In this document: piece after piece, positions 5,567-5,970 of the stretch
Layout: every line of letters begins with the position of its first letter
Position numbering within the stretch: position 1 is the first letter of the stretch
Source: Candidatus Zipacnadia bacterium
GTDB lineage: Bacteria; Armatimonadota; UBA5377; JALGUK01
DNA length: 5,970 bases
Direction of reading: 5' to 3'
Assembly: GCA_029820875.1 (NCBI GenBank)
Contig: JALGUK010000154.1
Span: 1-5,970 of the forward strand
The notes under the pieces: model-generated
Database searches by the model: none
Told to the model about the DNA's origin: nothing
What the model saw: the letters and a program-made list of their open reading frames with translations, nothing else
Translations under genes and position numbers: made by a program

Positions 5567-5970
5567 ATGAAGCTCAAAAAAGTCATCATCGGCGGCCCGC
5601 GCGAGGGCCAGTCCTGGCGTGGAAGGGAACCTGAAGAAGCCAACCGCGTCTATCTTCAAATCAGCGATGACGGAGAAAGCTTCTGCGAGCCGATCGTCAT
5701 GTGTGACCCGCCGGGCAATACCCGCGCCTTCGACCCATGCCTCTGGAAGGACCCCCGCGGGCGCATCTGGTATATCTACAATCTTGCCAACCGAGAGGAG
5801 CAGCAGTACGGCGTGTGGGTACGGTGCTGCACCGAGCCGGACGCCGAGCAGATTGAGTGGTCAGAACCCAGGCGCATCGGGTTTGATGTCCCCTTCTGCT
5901 TCAGGCTCAACAAGCCGACGGTGCTCAGCACCGGAGAGTGGCTGCTTCCGGTGACTTGGGCCCCTGACGT
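5567..5970 (+). CDS. Sialidase/BNR-repeat-like glycosidase, N-terminal part (partial)
   Basis: The frame is open from ATG 5567 to the window end (134 complete codons, no stop). Residues 27-42 read NRVYLQISDDGESFCE, a strand plus a shortened Asp-box-like turn. Residues 53-72 contain RAFDPCLWKDPRGRIWYIYN, and 116-131 contain KPTVLSTGEWLLPVTW. This series of W/Y-rich strands with D-P-x-G-R turns resembles the beta-propeller of the sialidase/BNR-repeat family (PF13088-type proteins), which includes exo-sialidases and other glycan-acting enzymes. No signal peptide is visible, so this form would be cytoplasmic. The usual first propeller strand with its arginine motif is not seen before GGPREG (9-14), so the N-terminus may be shortened. 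Substrate cannot be told. A strong Shine-Dalgarno site supports this start; it lies about 300 nt after mrfA with no terminator between. Confidence 0.68.
   Translation, partial: MKLKKVIIGGPREGQSWRGREPEEANRVYLQISDDGESFCEPIVMCDPPGNTRAFDPCLWKDPRGRIWYIYNLANREEQQYGVWVRCCTEPDAEQIEWSEPRRIGFDVPFCFRLNKPTVLSTGEWLLPVTWAPD

Noticed and set aside
5383..5634. Arg-rich 83-codon plus-strand open frame
   Set aside because: It overlaps the start of the well-initiated sialidase-like gene in another phase and has the Arg/Ser/Thr composition of out-of-frame GC-rich DNA.
1..5970. A new defence system built from the helicase and exonuclease
   Set aside because: Helicase plus nuclease pairs occur in defence islands, but the DUF1998 four-cysteine domain and the YprB-type exonuclease match the known MrfAB repair pair, and no other defence gene is seen.

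Overview
The window is a GC-rich bacterial segment. It contains a divergently oriented cell-envelope gene, a compact two-gene DNA-repair operon, a repeat-laden gap, and the start of a probable sialidase/BNR-type glycosidase. Consensus-like sigma70 promoters, Shine-Dalgarno sites and non-ATG starts point to an ordinary bacterium. The gene mix (SH3b-repeat secreted protein, BNR/sialidase-like protein, many short palindromic elements translated as Gly/Pro/Thr/Val-rich peptides) resembles Planctomycetota/Verrucomicrobiota or Armatimonadota-type genomes. That lineage call is a weak inference.

Layout. Positions 1-1281, minus strand: the N-terminal 427 residues of a secreted protein with a signal peptide and five SH3b repeats, still open at the window edge. 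Positions 1282-1466: a divergent intergenic region with two sigma70-type promoters back to back, each with a 17-nt spacer. Positions 1467-2516, plus strand: an MrfB (YprB)-like DEDD exonuclease. The longest reading frame begins at an ATG at 1407, but that codon lies inside the promoter, so the TTG at 1467 behind a GGAGG is the better start. Positions 2530-5265, plus strand: an MrfA (YprA)-like superfamily 2 helicase with a four-cysteine DUF1998 domain. The two genes are 13 nt apart. In Bacillus subtilis MrfA and MrfB act together in repair of mitomycin C damage independently of UvrABC, so this pair is best read as the same repair module.

Positions 5266-5566 hold a degenerate 27-nt tandem repeat and a possible short reading frame. 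Positions 5567-5970, plus strand: a well-initiated gene of the BNR-repeat sialidase type, cut by the window end and apparently lacking the family's usual first strand.

The most interesting signal is a family of short GC-rich palindromic elements that recurs through the repair operon: in the mrfB leader, in frame inside the helicase core between motifs I and Ia, and as a tandem array that sets the helicase C-terminus. The picture resembles palindromic elements inserted into protein genes, as known in Rickettsia. I see no evidence of a CRISPR array, RNA gene, insertion sequence or clearly new defence system.
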